Assembly (NCBI GenBank): GCA_010671965.1
Contig: JAAHIC010000261.1
Coordinates: 1-6,549, forward strand
Reading direction: 5' to 3'
Source: Leptolyngbya sp. SIO4C5
GTDB lineage: Bacteria > Cyanobacteriota > Cyanobacteriia > Phormidesmidales > Phormidesmidaceae
DNA: 6,549 nt
Shown here: positions 1 through 5,733 of the stretch, in pieces
How positions within the stretch are numbered: position 1 is the first letter of the stretch
Layout of the letters: the number at the start of each line of letters is the position of its first letter
Notes under the pieces: model-generated
What the model saw: only the letters and a program-made list of their open reading frames with translations
Databases searched by the model: none
Told to the model about the DNA's origin: nothing
Made by a program: the position numbers and the translations under genes

Positions 1-116
1 CAGCATCCTTAGCGATAAAGATTTGACATTAGCTTTGCCCCAACAACTATCGGAATAGTCAGTCAAAAACAGTAACAACAAACACTAAACACCTCTGTGA
101 CAGAACAAGAAGTTCA

Positions 117-191
117 TTTCATTCACTATCAGATGCAAAAATCAGATTGACCTGATCAAGGAGATTTTTATATCTGATAGACAGAATTAAA
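117..191. repeat. Long imperfect hairpin / nested inverted repeat
   Basis: The outer arms CTATCAGAT (126-134) and ATCTGATAG (172-180) are perfect 9-bp reverse complements. Inside them AAAAATC (137-143) pairs perfectly with GATTTTT (163-169), separated from the outer arms by one G-T wobble and one C/A mismatch. Further in, TTGA (147-150) pairs with TCAA (156-159) around a 5-nt loop. Outside the core, ATTC (121-124) can pair with GAAT (184-187) and TTT (117-119) with AAA (189-191). The core therefore forms 20 Watson-Crick pairs in 55 nt. No T-run follows on either strand, so it is not an obvious intrinsic terminator. It could be a structured RNA, a miniature inverted-repeat element or a protein-binding site; the sequence alone does not decide. 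Confidence 0.65.
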
Positions 192-472
192 ATAAGCTGC
201 TCGCAAGGTTTAGGCCCTGGCATTTGTTCCCAATTGAGAAATAAGATTAACCAAGGTAAAACGGTTTTTTTGTATGCTTGAGCACATTTTTTCAGGCGTT
301 TTGAAAAAATCGCATCGCTAAAATGCGCTATTAACATATAGGCTAGAGCAGCCTGATATTTTTAACGACAGCCACCGCAAAAGTGCATATTACGCATGGC
401 ATCGCCTATCGCTCCGCATTGTCTCACTGAAGGCTCCTTGCTAAATAACGATTTTTTCCTAAAAATAGCTAA

Positions 473-568
473 TAGATCTAAAGTCCAAAAGCGTTGGTCT
501 TTAACTCGGTTTCTTTAGCTGATCAAAAAACAGTTAGATAACAGATCAACGCACATCTATATAGATCT
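473..568. repeat. Cluster of GATC-centred palindromes
   Basis: Four palindromic or near-palindromic words with a GATC core lie within 100 nt: TAGATCTA (473-480), TGATCA (520-525), AGATCA (543-548) and AGATCT (563-568). The last overlaps a perfect 12-bp palindrome ATCTATATAGAT at 555-566. Spacings between the cores are about 46, 23 and 20 nt. The cluster lies 100 to 200 nt before the HEAT-repeat gene, where an operator could sit, but I recognise no known regulator site, and AT-rich DNA yields such words fairly easily. Confidence 0.35.
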
Positions 569-620
569 GCTCGATGTCAAGCCGAGGGTAGTCTGTCTAG
601 ATAGTTGTTGCCGCCTTGGT

Positions 621-648
621 TTGTCTGCTTGGCAAAAACTTGTATATT
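621..648 (+). promoter_or_regulatory. Possible sigma-70 type promoter for the HEAT-repeat gene
   Basis: TTGTCT (621-626) and TATATT (643-648) are separated by 16 nt and resemble -35 and -10 hexamers. The start of transcription would fall near 655, leaving a leader of only about 13 nt before the TTG at 668 and partly removing the Shine-Dalgarno-like GAGG at 654-657. This makes the assignment doubtful, and a promoter further upstream is equally possible. Confidence 0.25.
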
Positions 649-667
649 TTGAAGAGGTTTGAAACTT

Positions 668-1858
668 TTGTCTCCCTCATTTGCTCAGTCTGAACAATTG
701 GCGCCTTCAGGATCGGTAATCGCAGCAATTGCTGAATTAAAAGCAGGCGATTTTCAAAGTCGCTGGGAAATTGCTAAGCAGCTACGAGAGCTGGGCTTAG
801 AAGCGGTTCCGGCCCTCATTGACCTGATGCACGATCAGTCTGTCGATTGGGAAATCCGCTGGTTTGCGGTGCGTATCCTGGGAGAATTTGACCAGCCGCC
901 GGTCGTGATGGCGCTGGCCCAGCTTCTGGCTACCAGCGAGGATGAGGCTCTCAGGGAAATGGCGACAGCCGCTTTAGCCCAAATTGGCGCGAGTGCGGTC
1001 AGTGTCTTAGCTAATTTGCTAGCTGAGGAAGCGCATCGTTCGGCGGCTGTCTGCGCCTTGGCCCGCATTCGGACTGCTGCCACGGTTGAGCCGCTGCTGA
1101 CGGTGGTTGAGGATAGAGACGGCCTTATCCGTTCCCAGGCCATTGAGGCTCTGGGCAGCTTTCGCGATCGCCGGATTCCGCCAGTTTTAGTCAAAGCACT
1201 CACCGATCCCGTAGCCAGCGTCCGTCTAGAAGCGATCGCAACGCTGGGCCGCCGCAAAGACTTAGCTGAGTCTTTCAACCTAGTTGAGCAGCTACAGGCC
1301 CGGCTGTGGGACTTGAATCCGGCTGTTTGTACTCAGGCTGCGATCGCCCTTGGACGGCTGGGCACCCCTGCGGCAGGGGAAGCACTTTATCAAGTGCTGT
1401 GTCGGCCCCATACACCAGAGCCGCTCCAGACAGAGATTGTCAAAGCTTTGGGCTGGATATCCTCTGAGAGGACCGTAGCCAACCTAATTGCAGCCTTCAG
1501 CACCGCTTCAGCGACGGTGCAGCCAGAAATTCTGCGGGCCTTAGCCAATGTCAAAGAGACGCCGCTAAAGACTGAGGTTGTAGATGTCTTGATGGTTTGG
1601 CTCAGCCAGCCTCAGCTATCCGAGGCCAGCCAGCAGGCTTTGATTATGACCCTGGCGCGTCTAGGTGACTTGAGAGCCATATCGGCGCTGATTCAACAGC
1701 TCGCTCAGCCCCAAAAGCGGATTTATCTCCACGCGATCGCGGCCCTCAAACAGCTAGGAGCCGCAGCCGCCCTGCGGCAAATGCAGCAGATGCAGCAGCA
1801 ACCCGATCTGCCTCTTGACCTCAAACACGGGATTCAGTCCGCACTAGAGGAGTGGTAG
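668..1858 (+). CDS. HEAT-repeat protein of the PBS-lyase-like type
   Basis: About 396 residues built almost wholly of tandem alpha-helical HEAT-like repeats of roughly 30 residues, the kind found in the cyanobacterial phycobilin lyase CpcE/F family. Recurrent units carry an A-I-x-A-L-G-like second helix, for instance EALGSF near residue 162, EAIATLG near 191, AAIALGRLG near 225 and ALGWI near 260. There is no signal peptide or membrane segment, so it should be cytoplasmic. The C-terminus has a short glutamine-rich run (QMQQMQQQ) encoded by two copies of ATGCAGCAG at 1781-1798. The frame opens after TGA at 650-652. A TTG at 659 lies only 1 nt from GAGG (654-657), while the TTG at 668 lies 10 nt from it, so I take 668; an origin at 659 would add three residues. 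Its place directly upstream of ntcB-cnaT suggests a nitrate-assimilation role, perhaps as a chaperone-like scaffold for nitrite reductase, but that is inference. Bilin lyase activity is the alternative; no phycobiliprotein gene is nearby. Confidence 0.85.
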   Translation: MSPSFAQSEQLAPSGSVIAAIAELKAGDFQSRWEIAKQLRELGLEAVPALIDLMHDQSVDWEIRWFAVRILGEFDQPPVVMALAQLLATSEDEALREMATAALAQIGASAVSVLANLLAEEAHRSAAVCALARIRTAATVEPLLTVVEDRDGLIRSQAIEALGSFRDRRIPPVLVKALTDPVASVRLEAIATLGRRKDLAESFNLVEQLQARLWDLNPAVCTQAAIALGRLGTPAAGEALYQVLCRPHTPEPLQTEIVKALGWISSERTVANLIAAFSTASATVQPEILRALANVKETPLKTEVVDVLMVWLSQPQLSEASQQALIMTLARLGDLRAISALIQQLAQPQKRIYLHAIAALKQLGAAAALRQMQQMQQQPDLPLDLKHGIQSALEEW

Positions 1859-1935
1859 CCGCTACGAAGCTGATTCAAGACCGAGAGTTGAACCGCGTTT
1901 TGCCAGCATCGGGCCACTATAGTTAGCTGACTCCT

Positions 1936-1977
1936 GTAGCGAATCTTACGAACTGGCGGGCAGAAGTTCGTTAATGT
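1936..1977 (+). promoter_or_regulatory. NtcA-activated promoter of ntcB-cnaT
   Basis: GTAGCGAATCTTAC at 1936-1949 is an exact GTA-N8-TAC match to the binding consensus of NtcA, the CRP-family global nitrogen regulator of cyanobacteria. Exactly 22 nt downstream lies TAATGT (1972-1977), matching the TAN3T -10 form of NtcA-activated promoters. This places the site centre near -41.5 relative to a start at about 1984, the standard class II arrangement. No -35 hexamer is needed in that design. The predicted leader before ntcB is about 177 nt. ntcB is known to be NtcA-dependent in other cyanobacteria, which fits. The flanking bases (T before GTA, G after TAC) match the longer TGTA-N8-TACA form on one side only. 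Confidence 0.8.
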
Positions 1978-1988
1978 GGAGCGTGAAA

Positions 1989-2031
1989 TTTAGCGTGGCA
2001 GCCGCTAAACCTTTTGCGTATCGGCAAAGGG
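1989..2031 (+). promoter_or_regulatory. Two abutting stem-loops in the ntcB leader
   Basis: The first stem pairs TTTAGCG (1989-1995) with CGCTAAA (2003-2009), a perfect 7 bp around a 7-nt loop. The second begins at the very next base: CCTTTTGC (2010-2017) pairs with GCAAAGGG (2024-2031) over 8 bp with one G-U, around the 6-nt loop GTATCG. Both lie 5 to 47 nt after the predicted NtcA-dependent start, so they would form the 5' end of the ntcB mRNA. A stretch ATTTTGGGGG follows, too poor in U for a confident terminator. They may protect the mRNA end, slow translation or act as an attenuator. I recognise no known riboswitch class. Confidence 0.5.
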
Positions 2032-2160
2032 ATTTTGGGGGTTAGCCCGTCTGAGAGTAGTCGTTCAGTACAAATGCATTTTTAACTTGATTGGCAAATT
2101 GACTCGTTTTTTCATCTTGGCTGATGCTGTTTTCCTCACTTCTTATGCAGTTTCAGTGTC

Positions 2161-3069
2161 ATGCGCTTAGAGCAGCTACAGGCTTACTTGGTCATTGCCG
2201 AGACGGGCAGCTTTCAGGCGGCAGCGCGTCGCTGCGGCGTTACTCAATCTACGATTAGTCGTCAAATTCAGGCTTTAGAAGCAGAGCTGGGGGTCTCCTT
2301 GCTGCATCGTACGGCTCAGGTGAAGCCGACAGTAGCCGGAGAATTTTTGCTGCCTCGCGCTCGTCGCATTTGTCAAGAGTGGCGGCAGGTGACTCAAGAG
2401 CTAAAGGATTTAATGCTAGGCAAACAGCCAGAGCTGTGCGTGGCAGCCATCCACTCGGTCTGCTCTCACTTTTTGCCTGCTATTTTAGGCCAGTTTGCTA
2501 AACGCTATCCAGAGGTGCAGCTCCGGATTACGGCCCTGGGCAGCGATCGCTCGCTGAAGGTGCTGCGCGACGGACTGGTGGATGTGGCTGTCGTGATGGA
2601 TAACCCACTCCTCACGACCAGCGCCGAAATGGTGGTGACGCCGCTTTATGAGGAGCCAGTCGAGGTGCTGATGGCCGCTCAGCATCCTCTGAGCCAGTAT
2701 ACGCAGGTGCCTTGGTCAGCGCTGGTTCGCTACGCCCAGGTCACATTTAAAGATGGCTATGGTATGCAGCGTTTGGTCCAAAGCCAGTTTCAGCGCTATG
2801 GAACCGAACTTAAGTCAGCCCTGGAACTCAACACGCTAGATGCCTTTCGCGGCGTAGTGCGACAGGGAGAACTGATTGCCCTTTTGCCTCAGTCTGCTCT
2901 AGCTGAGAGTCGGCGGGATACAACTCTAGCAATCCGCTCTACAGAAGCCCCTTGTCTCACTCGCAAAGTGGTTTTAGTCACGACTGAAGATCGGCTGAAA
3001 ATCCCCCCCATCCAGCATTTCTGTGAGCTGGTGCAGCAGGGTAAAGCCCCCAATCTAGCGGTGGCCTAG
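2161..3069 (+). CDS. ntcB: LysR-type nitrate-assimilation activator NtcB
   Basis: A 302-residue LysR-type transcriptional regulator of normal family length. Residues 1-60 form the winged helix-turn-helix, with the signature A-A-R-R-C-G-V-T-Q-S-T-I-S-R-Q-I around 21-36, followed by a linker helix to about 88 and the periplasmic-binding-protein-like effector domain from about 90 to 295. The stretches around QPELCVAAIHSVC (89-101), FKDGYGMQRL (196-205) and LNTLDAFRGVVRQGE (223-237) match my memory of NtcB rather than of CmpR/RbcR-type LysR proteins. NtcB activates the nir (nitrate/nitrite reductase and transporter) operon in response to nitrite or nitrate, together with NtcA. The ATG at 2161 gives the canonical M-R-L-E-Q-L-Q start. 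It follows an NtcA-type promoter and is 26 nt from cnaT, the partner gene known from Anabaena, which strengthens the call. The nir operon itself is not in the window. Confidence 0.88.
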   Translation: MRLEQLQAYLVIAETGSFQAAARRCGVTQSTISRQIQALEAELGVSLLHRTAQVKPTVAGEFLLPRARRICQEWRQVTQELKDLMLGKQPELCVAAIHSVCSHFLPAILGQFAKRYPEVQLRITALGSDRSLKVLRDGLVDVAVVMDNPLLTTSAEMVVTPLYEEPVEVLMAAQHPLSQYTQVPWSALVRYAQVTFKDGYGMQRLVQSQFQRYGTELKSALELNTLDAFRGVVRQGELIALLPQSALAESRRDTTLAIRSTEAPCLTRKVVLVTTEDRLKIPPIQHFCELVQQGKAPNLAVA

Positions 3070-3095
3070 CAAATTTTTTCTCCTCGTTTTCAGCT

Positions 3096-4157
3096 ATGAG
3101 TCAGGCATTTCGATCGCTATTAAAGAAAGTAGGTAGTGGTAGCCATACCGCTAAAGATTTGACCCGTAGTGAAGCTGCCACCGCTACGCGCATGATGCTG
3201 CAGCAGGAAGCTACGCCAGCTCAACTGGGCGCGTTTATGATTGCTCATCGGATCAAGCGACCAACCCCAGAAGAACTGGCTGGGATGTTAGACAGTTACG
3301 ATCAGCTTGGCCCTAAGCTGTCAGCCGTTGAGTCTGATTATCCGGTGACGGTCTTCAGCGCTCCCTACGACGGGCGATCGCGCACGTTGCCTATCGGCCC
3401 CTTAACAGCCCTGATTCTGGCGGCGGCGGCAGCGCCTGTGGTACTGCACGGCGGCGATCGGATGCCTACCAAGTATGGTCTGCCTCTGGTCGAAGTCTGG
3501 CGGGGGTTGGGGCTTGACTGGCGATCGCTCACCCTAGGGCAGGCGCGGCAGCTCTTAGCCACAACTCACCTGAGCTTTGTCTACCTGCCGCGCCACTTTC
3601 CGCAAGCCCAGGCAATGGTGCCCTACCGCGATCAAATCGGCAAGCGCCCCCCCTTCGCCACGATTGAAATTATGTGGTCGCCCTATGCGGGGCCAACCCA
3701 TCTGGTCAGCGGCTTTGTCCATCCCCCCACTGAGGAACGTACCCTGAAAACCTTTGCCTTGCGGCAAACCCCCCTTTTCACCACGGTGAAGGGACTGGAG
3801 GGCAGTTGTGACTTAGCCCGTAGCCGGACAGCAATTGTGGGGCTAGGGCAGTCCGATGGCAGCTTCGATCGCCTACTCCTGAGCTGCCGCGACTATGGCT
3901 TTAGCACCGAAGACCCAGAGCTAGACAACGACGCTGATGCGATCGCCCTGCTGCAGAGCGTAATTGACGGCCAGCCCAGCGAGGTGGCCCAGTCAGCTAT
4001 CTGGAACGGTGGGTTTTATCTCTGTCGCTGTGGCGTCTGTGCGGCCCTAGAAGAGGGATTTGCGTTGGCAGAGAAACTGATCCAGTCAGGGCAAGTCCGC
4101 CAAAAACTGGTAGAAGTTCAGCAGGCGATCGCCAAGCTTAGCTTGGCGCTTCCTTAG
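3096..4157 (+). CDS. cnaT: CnaT-like protein of the TrpD (anthranilate phosphoribosyltransferase) fold
   Basis: A 353-residue cytoplasmic protein with the two-domain glycosyltransferase family 3 layout: an all-helical N-terminal domain (about 5-70, with M-L-D-S-Y-D-Q) and an alpha/beta domain (about 83-335). In Anabaena PCC 7120 the TrpD-like gene cnaT lies next to ntcB and is needed for nir operon expression; family and position match here. True TrpD has a PRPP-binding GTGGDG loop, but at the matching place (88-98) this protein reads S-A-P-Y-D-G-R-S-R-T-L. The KHGNR motif is LHGGDR (117-122), and the metal-binding D-E pair appears as C-D in G-L-E-G-S-C-D-L (233-240). So it probably does not make phosphoribosyl-anthranilate; its real substrate is unknown. 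A C-R-C-G-V-C cluster (310-315) could bind metal. Only 26 nt follow ntcB, so co-transcription is likely. There is no clear Shine-Dalgarno; ATG 3096 is chosen for full family length. It ends overlapping the trkH stop. Confidence 0.82.
   Translation: MSQAFRSLLKKVGSGSHTAKDLTRSEAATATRMMLQQEATPAQLGAFMIAHRIKRPTPEELAGMLDSYDQLGPKLSAVESDYPVTVFSAPYDGRSRTLPIGPLTALILAAAAAPVVLHGGDRMPTKYGLPLVEVWRGLGLDWRSLTLGQARQLLATTHLSFVYLPRHFPQAQAMVPYRDQIGKRPPFATIEIMWSPYAGPTHLVSGFVHPPTEERTLKTFALRQTPLFTTVKGLEGSCDLARSRTAIVGLGQSDGSFDRLLLSCRDYGFSTEDPELDNDADAIALLQSVIDGQPSEVAQSAIWNGGFYLCRCGVCAALEEGFALAEKLIQSGQVRQKLVEVQQAIAKLSLALP
4130..4157 (+). terminator. Possible terminator hairpin inside the end of cnaT
   Basis: CGCCAAGC (4130-4137) and GCTTGGCG (4141-4148) form a perfect 8-bp GC-rich stem with a 3-nt TTA loop, followed on the plus strand by CTTCCTT. 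It lies within the last codons of cnaT, just before the TAG at 4155-4157. The following tract is only partly U-rich, so intrinsic termination is uncertain, and there is no U-tract on the minus-strand side. Because the two genes converge with no space between them, this is the only evident candidate for ending the ntcB-cnaT transcript. Confidence 0.4.
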
Positions 4158-5671
4158 CGCGATAGAGGCGATCGCATCTTGCTCAAGTGCCGCAGCGGCA
4201 TCGACAGCAGCAAAATCACCGGAATAATTTCTAGTCGCCCCATCCACATCAGCAGCGTTAGCGTCACCTTCCCCGCCCAAGCAAGGTTAGGCCCGCTAAT
4301 CCCTGTCGTCAGGCCAGCGCTGCCCAGAGCCGAAGATACTTCAAAAATCACGTCAGACAGCGTGTATTCGGTGCCTACAATGTGCAGCAGAATAAAAGTC
4401 CCCAGCGCAATTAGGCTAAGCCAGAGGGCTGCTAACACAGCCGCCGACTCAATCTGACGATTGGCTTCTGTTGAGGTGACAACTCTACCATTTAGCCGAT
4501 AGCGCATGAGCTGATGGGGCCGCAAACCAGTGCGCTCAAACCGCCAGATAACTGCTTTGCCAAGATAGACCACCCGGTTGAGCTTAATCCCCCCCACCGT
4601 CGATCCCGAAGCGCCGCCAAAAATCATGCCCAAACTCAGCAGCAGCTTAGCCGGAGCACTCCACTGCTGCACGTTCAAGCTGGCAAAGCCGCAGGTGGTC
4701 AGAGCCGAAACCCATTGAAAAGCCGAGTTGATCCACTGCCACTGGCCGCTGTACCAGTAAACTTCCAGCAGCAGCCAGCCAAATCCCAACCCCAACAGGA
4801 TCCACAGCGCTCGATGCTGATTGTCTCGCCAAAGGGCATGAAGCCGCCGCTGCTGCAAAAACTGAAAATGGTTGGCGAAGCTAATCGCCCCTAAGATCAT
4901 CAGAACAATCACAGCTAGCTGAATTCCAGGCCCATAGGCCGCCATGCTGTTGTTAGTAATGCTAAAACCGCCGGTCGAGATTGCCGTCATACTGTGATTC
5001 AAAGCGGCCCACCAAGACATACCGACAATACGCAGCAAAAATATGCCGCCTATCGTATAAATCAGATAAATCCACCAGATATGGCGCACTGTCTGCTGCA
5101 GCGTGATCCCAATCCGGCGGCTGCGACCTTCGGCAAAATATAGGCTCTCAGCATTAGTCGAAGGTTCTAAGACAGAAAGCACAAGGACAATCACGCCTAC
5201 GCCGCCAATCCACTGCATAAAAGAGCGCCACCACTGCAGACTGCGGGGCAAGGCTTCTTCCCGCAGGGTCATGGTCAGTCCCGCACTGGTAAAACCGGAC
5301 ATGCTCTCAAACAGAGCATTTAGGGGATCTCGAAAATAAGTAATAGTGGGCAGAGCCGCTGGATCGCCGGCAATATGATTAGCAATCAGCAGAAACGGCA
5401 GCGCTCCAAAAAGAGGGATCATGCCCCAGCTTAGCGCCACCGTCATCAAGGCCTGCCGTAAATGGGATGCACTGGCCTGCCGAAACAGGCGAAACAGGCC
5501 CTGACCGACAATCAGCGCTGCGATCGCCGTCAAGATAAACGGTATCACCGCATAGTTCTCACCTGCGAGTAGAGCAATTGGCACCGTCACCAAAGCCATC
5601 ACAGCAGGAATGTGAATCAGCAAGCCCAGATCGCGCAGAACTGTCTTGAAATAAGGATTAATGGGCAACAT
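4154..5671 (-). CDS. TrkH-type potassium uptake membrane protein
   Basis: A polytopic membrane protein of 505 residues (518 if the TTG at 5710 is used) of the TrkH/KtrB superfamily, the K+-conducting subunit of Trk/Ktr systems. The four pore loops with their filter glycines are visible at about 128-133 (TSAGLT), 232-237 (STGGFS), 325-330 (TTCGFA) and 450-455 (GSAGLT). The conserved intramembrane gate segment G-G-A-S-G-S-T-V-G-G-I-K is at 352-363, and the late M-W-M-G-R-L-E motif at 475-481. Two extra N-terminal membrane segments before the first pore unit suggest TrkH/TrkG rather than the shorter KtrB. I start at the ATG at 5671, which has a weak GAAG 8 nt upstream; the TTG at 5710 has none and adds 13 polar residues. 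The RCK-N gene upstream is its likely regulatory partner in one operon. The TAA stop overlaps the TAG of convergent cnaT. Ion choice (K+ against Na+) cannot be read for certain. Confidence 0.9.
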   Translation of the reverse strand: MLPINPYFKTVLRDLGLLIHIPAVMALVTVPIALLAGENYAVIPFILTAIAALIVGQGLFRLFRQASASHLRQALMTVALSWGMIPLFGALPFLLIANHIAGDPAALPTITYFRDPLNALFESMSGFTSAGLTMTLREEALPRSLQWWRSFMQWIGGVGVIVLVLSVLEPSTNAESLYFAEGRSRRIGITLQQTVRHIWWIYLIYTIGGIFLLRIVGMSWWAALNHSMTAISTGGFSITNNSMAAYGPGIQLAVIVLMILGAISFANHFQFLQQRRLHALWRDNQHRALWILLGLGFGWLLLEVYWYSGQWQWINSAFQWVSALTTCGFASLNVQQWSAPAKLLLSLGMIFGGASGSTVGGIKLNRVVYLGKAVIWRFERTGLRPHQLMRYRLNGRVVTSTEANRQIESAAVLAALWLSLIALGTFILLHIVGTEYTLSDVIFEVSSALGSAGLTTGISGPNLAWAGKVTLTLLMWMGRLEIIPVILLLSMPLRHLSKMRSPLSR

Positions 5672-5733
5672 CTCAGTCGCTTCAAAGAGCTGAAATTTTC
5701 GGTTTGACAAAGAAGGCAGACCCGTCAGACTCG

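Larger units (their letters stand above)
1..667. other. AT-rich intergenic stretch without a confident gene
   Basis: This stretch is visibly richer in A and T than the rest of the window and has no HIP1 octamer. A short open frame at 2-58 (+) ending in TAG could be the last 18 codons of a gene entering from the left, but is too short to support. A 72-codon minus-strand frame at 119-337 starts with ATG but has no Shine-Dalgarno sequence that I can see and no family I recognise. Its last 15 or so codons are made of one arm and loop of a long hairpin, so I do not call it a gene. What the stretch does hold is that hairpin, a short inverted repeat at 340-354, several GATC-centred palindromes at 473-568, and a possible promoter just before the HEAT-repeat gene. 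No GTA-N8-TAC site was found in 338-658. Confidence 0.6.
1859..2160. other. 302-bp regulatory gap between the HEAT-repeat gene and ntcB
   Basis: No gene is supported here. The gap carries an NtcA-type promoter (1936-1977) and two contiguous stem-loops (1989-2031), listed separately. A second, imperfect GTA-N9-TAC pair sits at 2057-2071, with one base too many for the NtcA consensus and no -10 box at the right distance. I see no convincing intrinsic terminator after the HEAT-repeat gene stop. No Shine-Dalgarno sequence precedes the ATG at 2161, which is common in cyanobacteria. Confidence 0.6.

Noticed and set aside
2..58. Possible C-terminal tail of a gene entering from the left (+ strand, TAG at 56-58)
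   Set aside because: Eighteen open codons are expected often by chance, and nothing in them is diagnostic.
119..337. 72-codon minus-strand open frame
   Set aside because: No Shine-Dalgarno sequence, no recognisable family, and its end coincides with a symmetric hairpin that explains the sequence better. Conserved homologs would overturn this.
340..366. Intrinsic terminator: AGGCT (340-344) / AGCCT (350-354) followed by GATATTTTTAA
   Set aside because: The stem is only 5 bp, the T-run is delayed, and there is no gene end for it to serve on the plus strand.
835..1278. 147-codon frame antisense to the HEAT-repeat gene
   Set aside because: Low-complexity Ala/Ser/Arg composition typical of the reverse strand of a GC-rich repeat gene.
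1781..1798. Tandem repeat ATGCAGCAG x2
   Set aside because: It is a short in-frame coding repeat giving the glutamine-rich tail, too small to mean more.
1974..2045. Small open frame of 23 codons upstream of ntcB
   Set aside because: Its ATG lies inside the predicted -10 box, so it would not be transcribed from that promoter; a GTG at the start site is conceivable but unsupported.
2057..2071. Second NtcA-like site, GTA-N9-TAC
   Set aside because: The spacer is 9 rather than 8 nt and no TAN3T box follows at about 22 nt.
2099..2127. TTGACT as a -35 box of a second ntcB promoter
   Set aside because: No acceptable -10 hexamer lies 15-19 nt downstream.
4514..4894. Long open frames antisense to trkH (also 4179-4457 and 5103-5339, plus strand)
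   Set aside because: They are shadows of the TrkH coding sequence, rich in Pro/Arg/Ser with no family resemblance.
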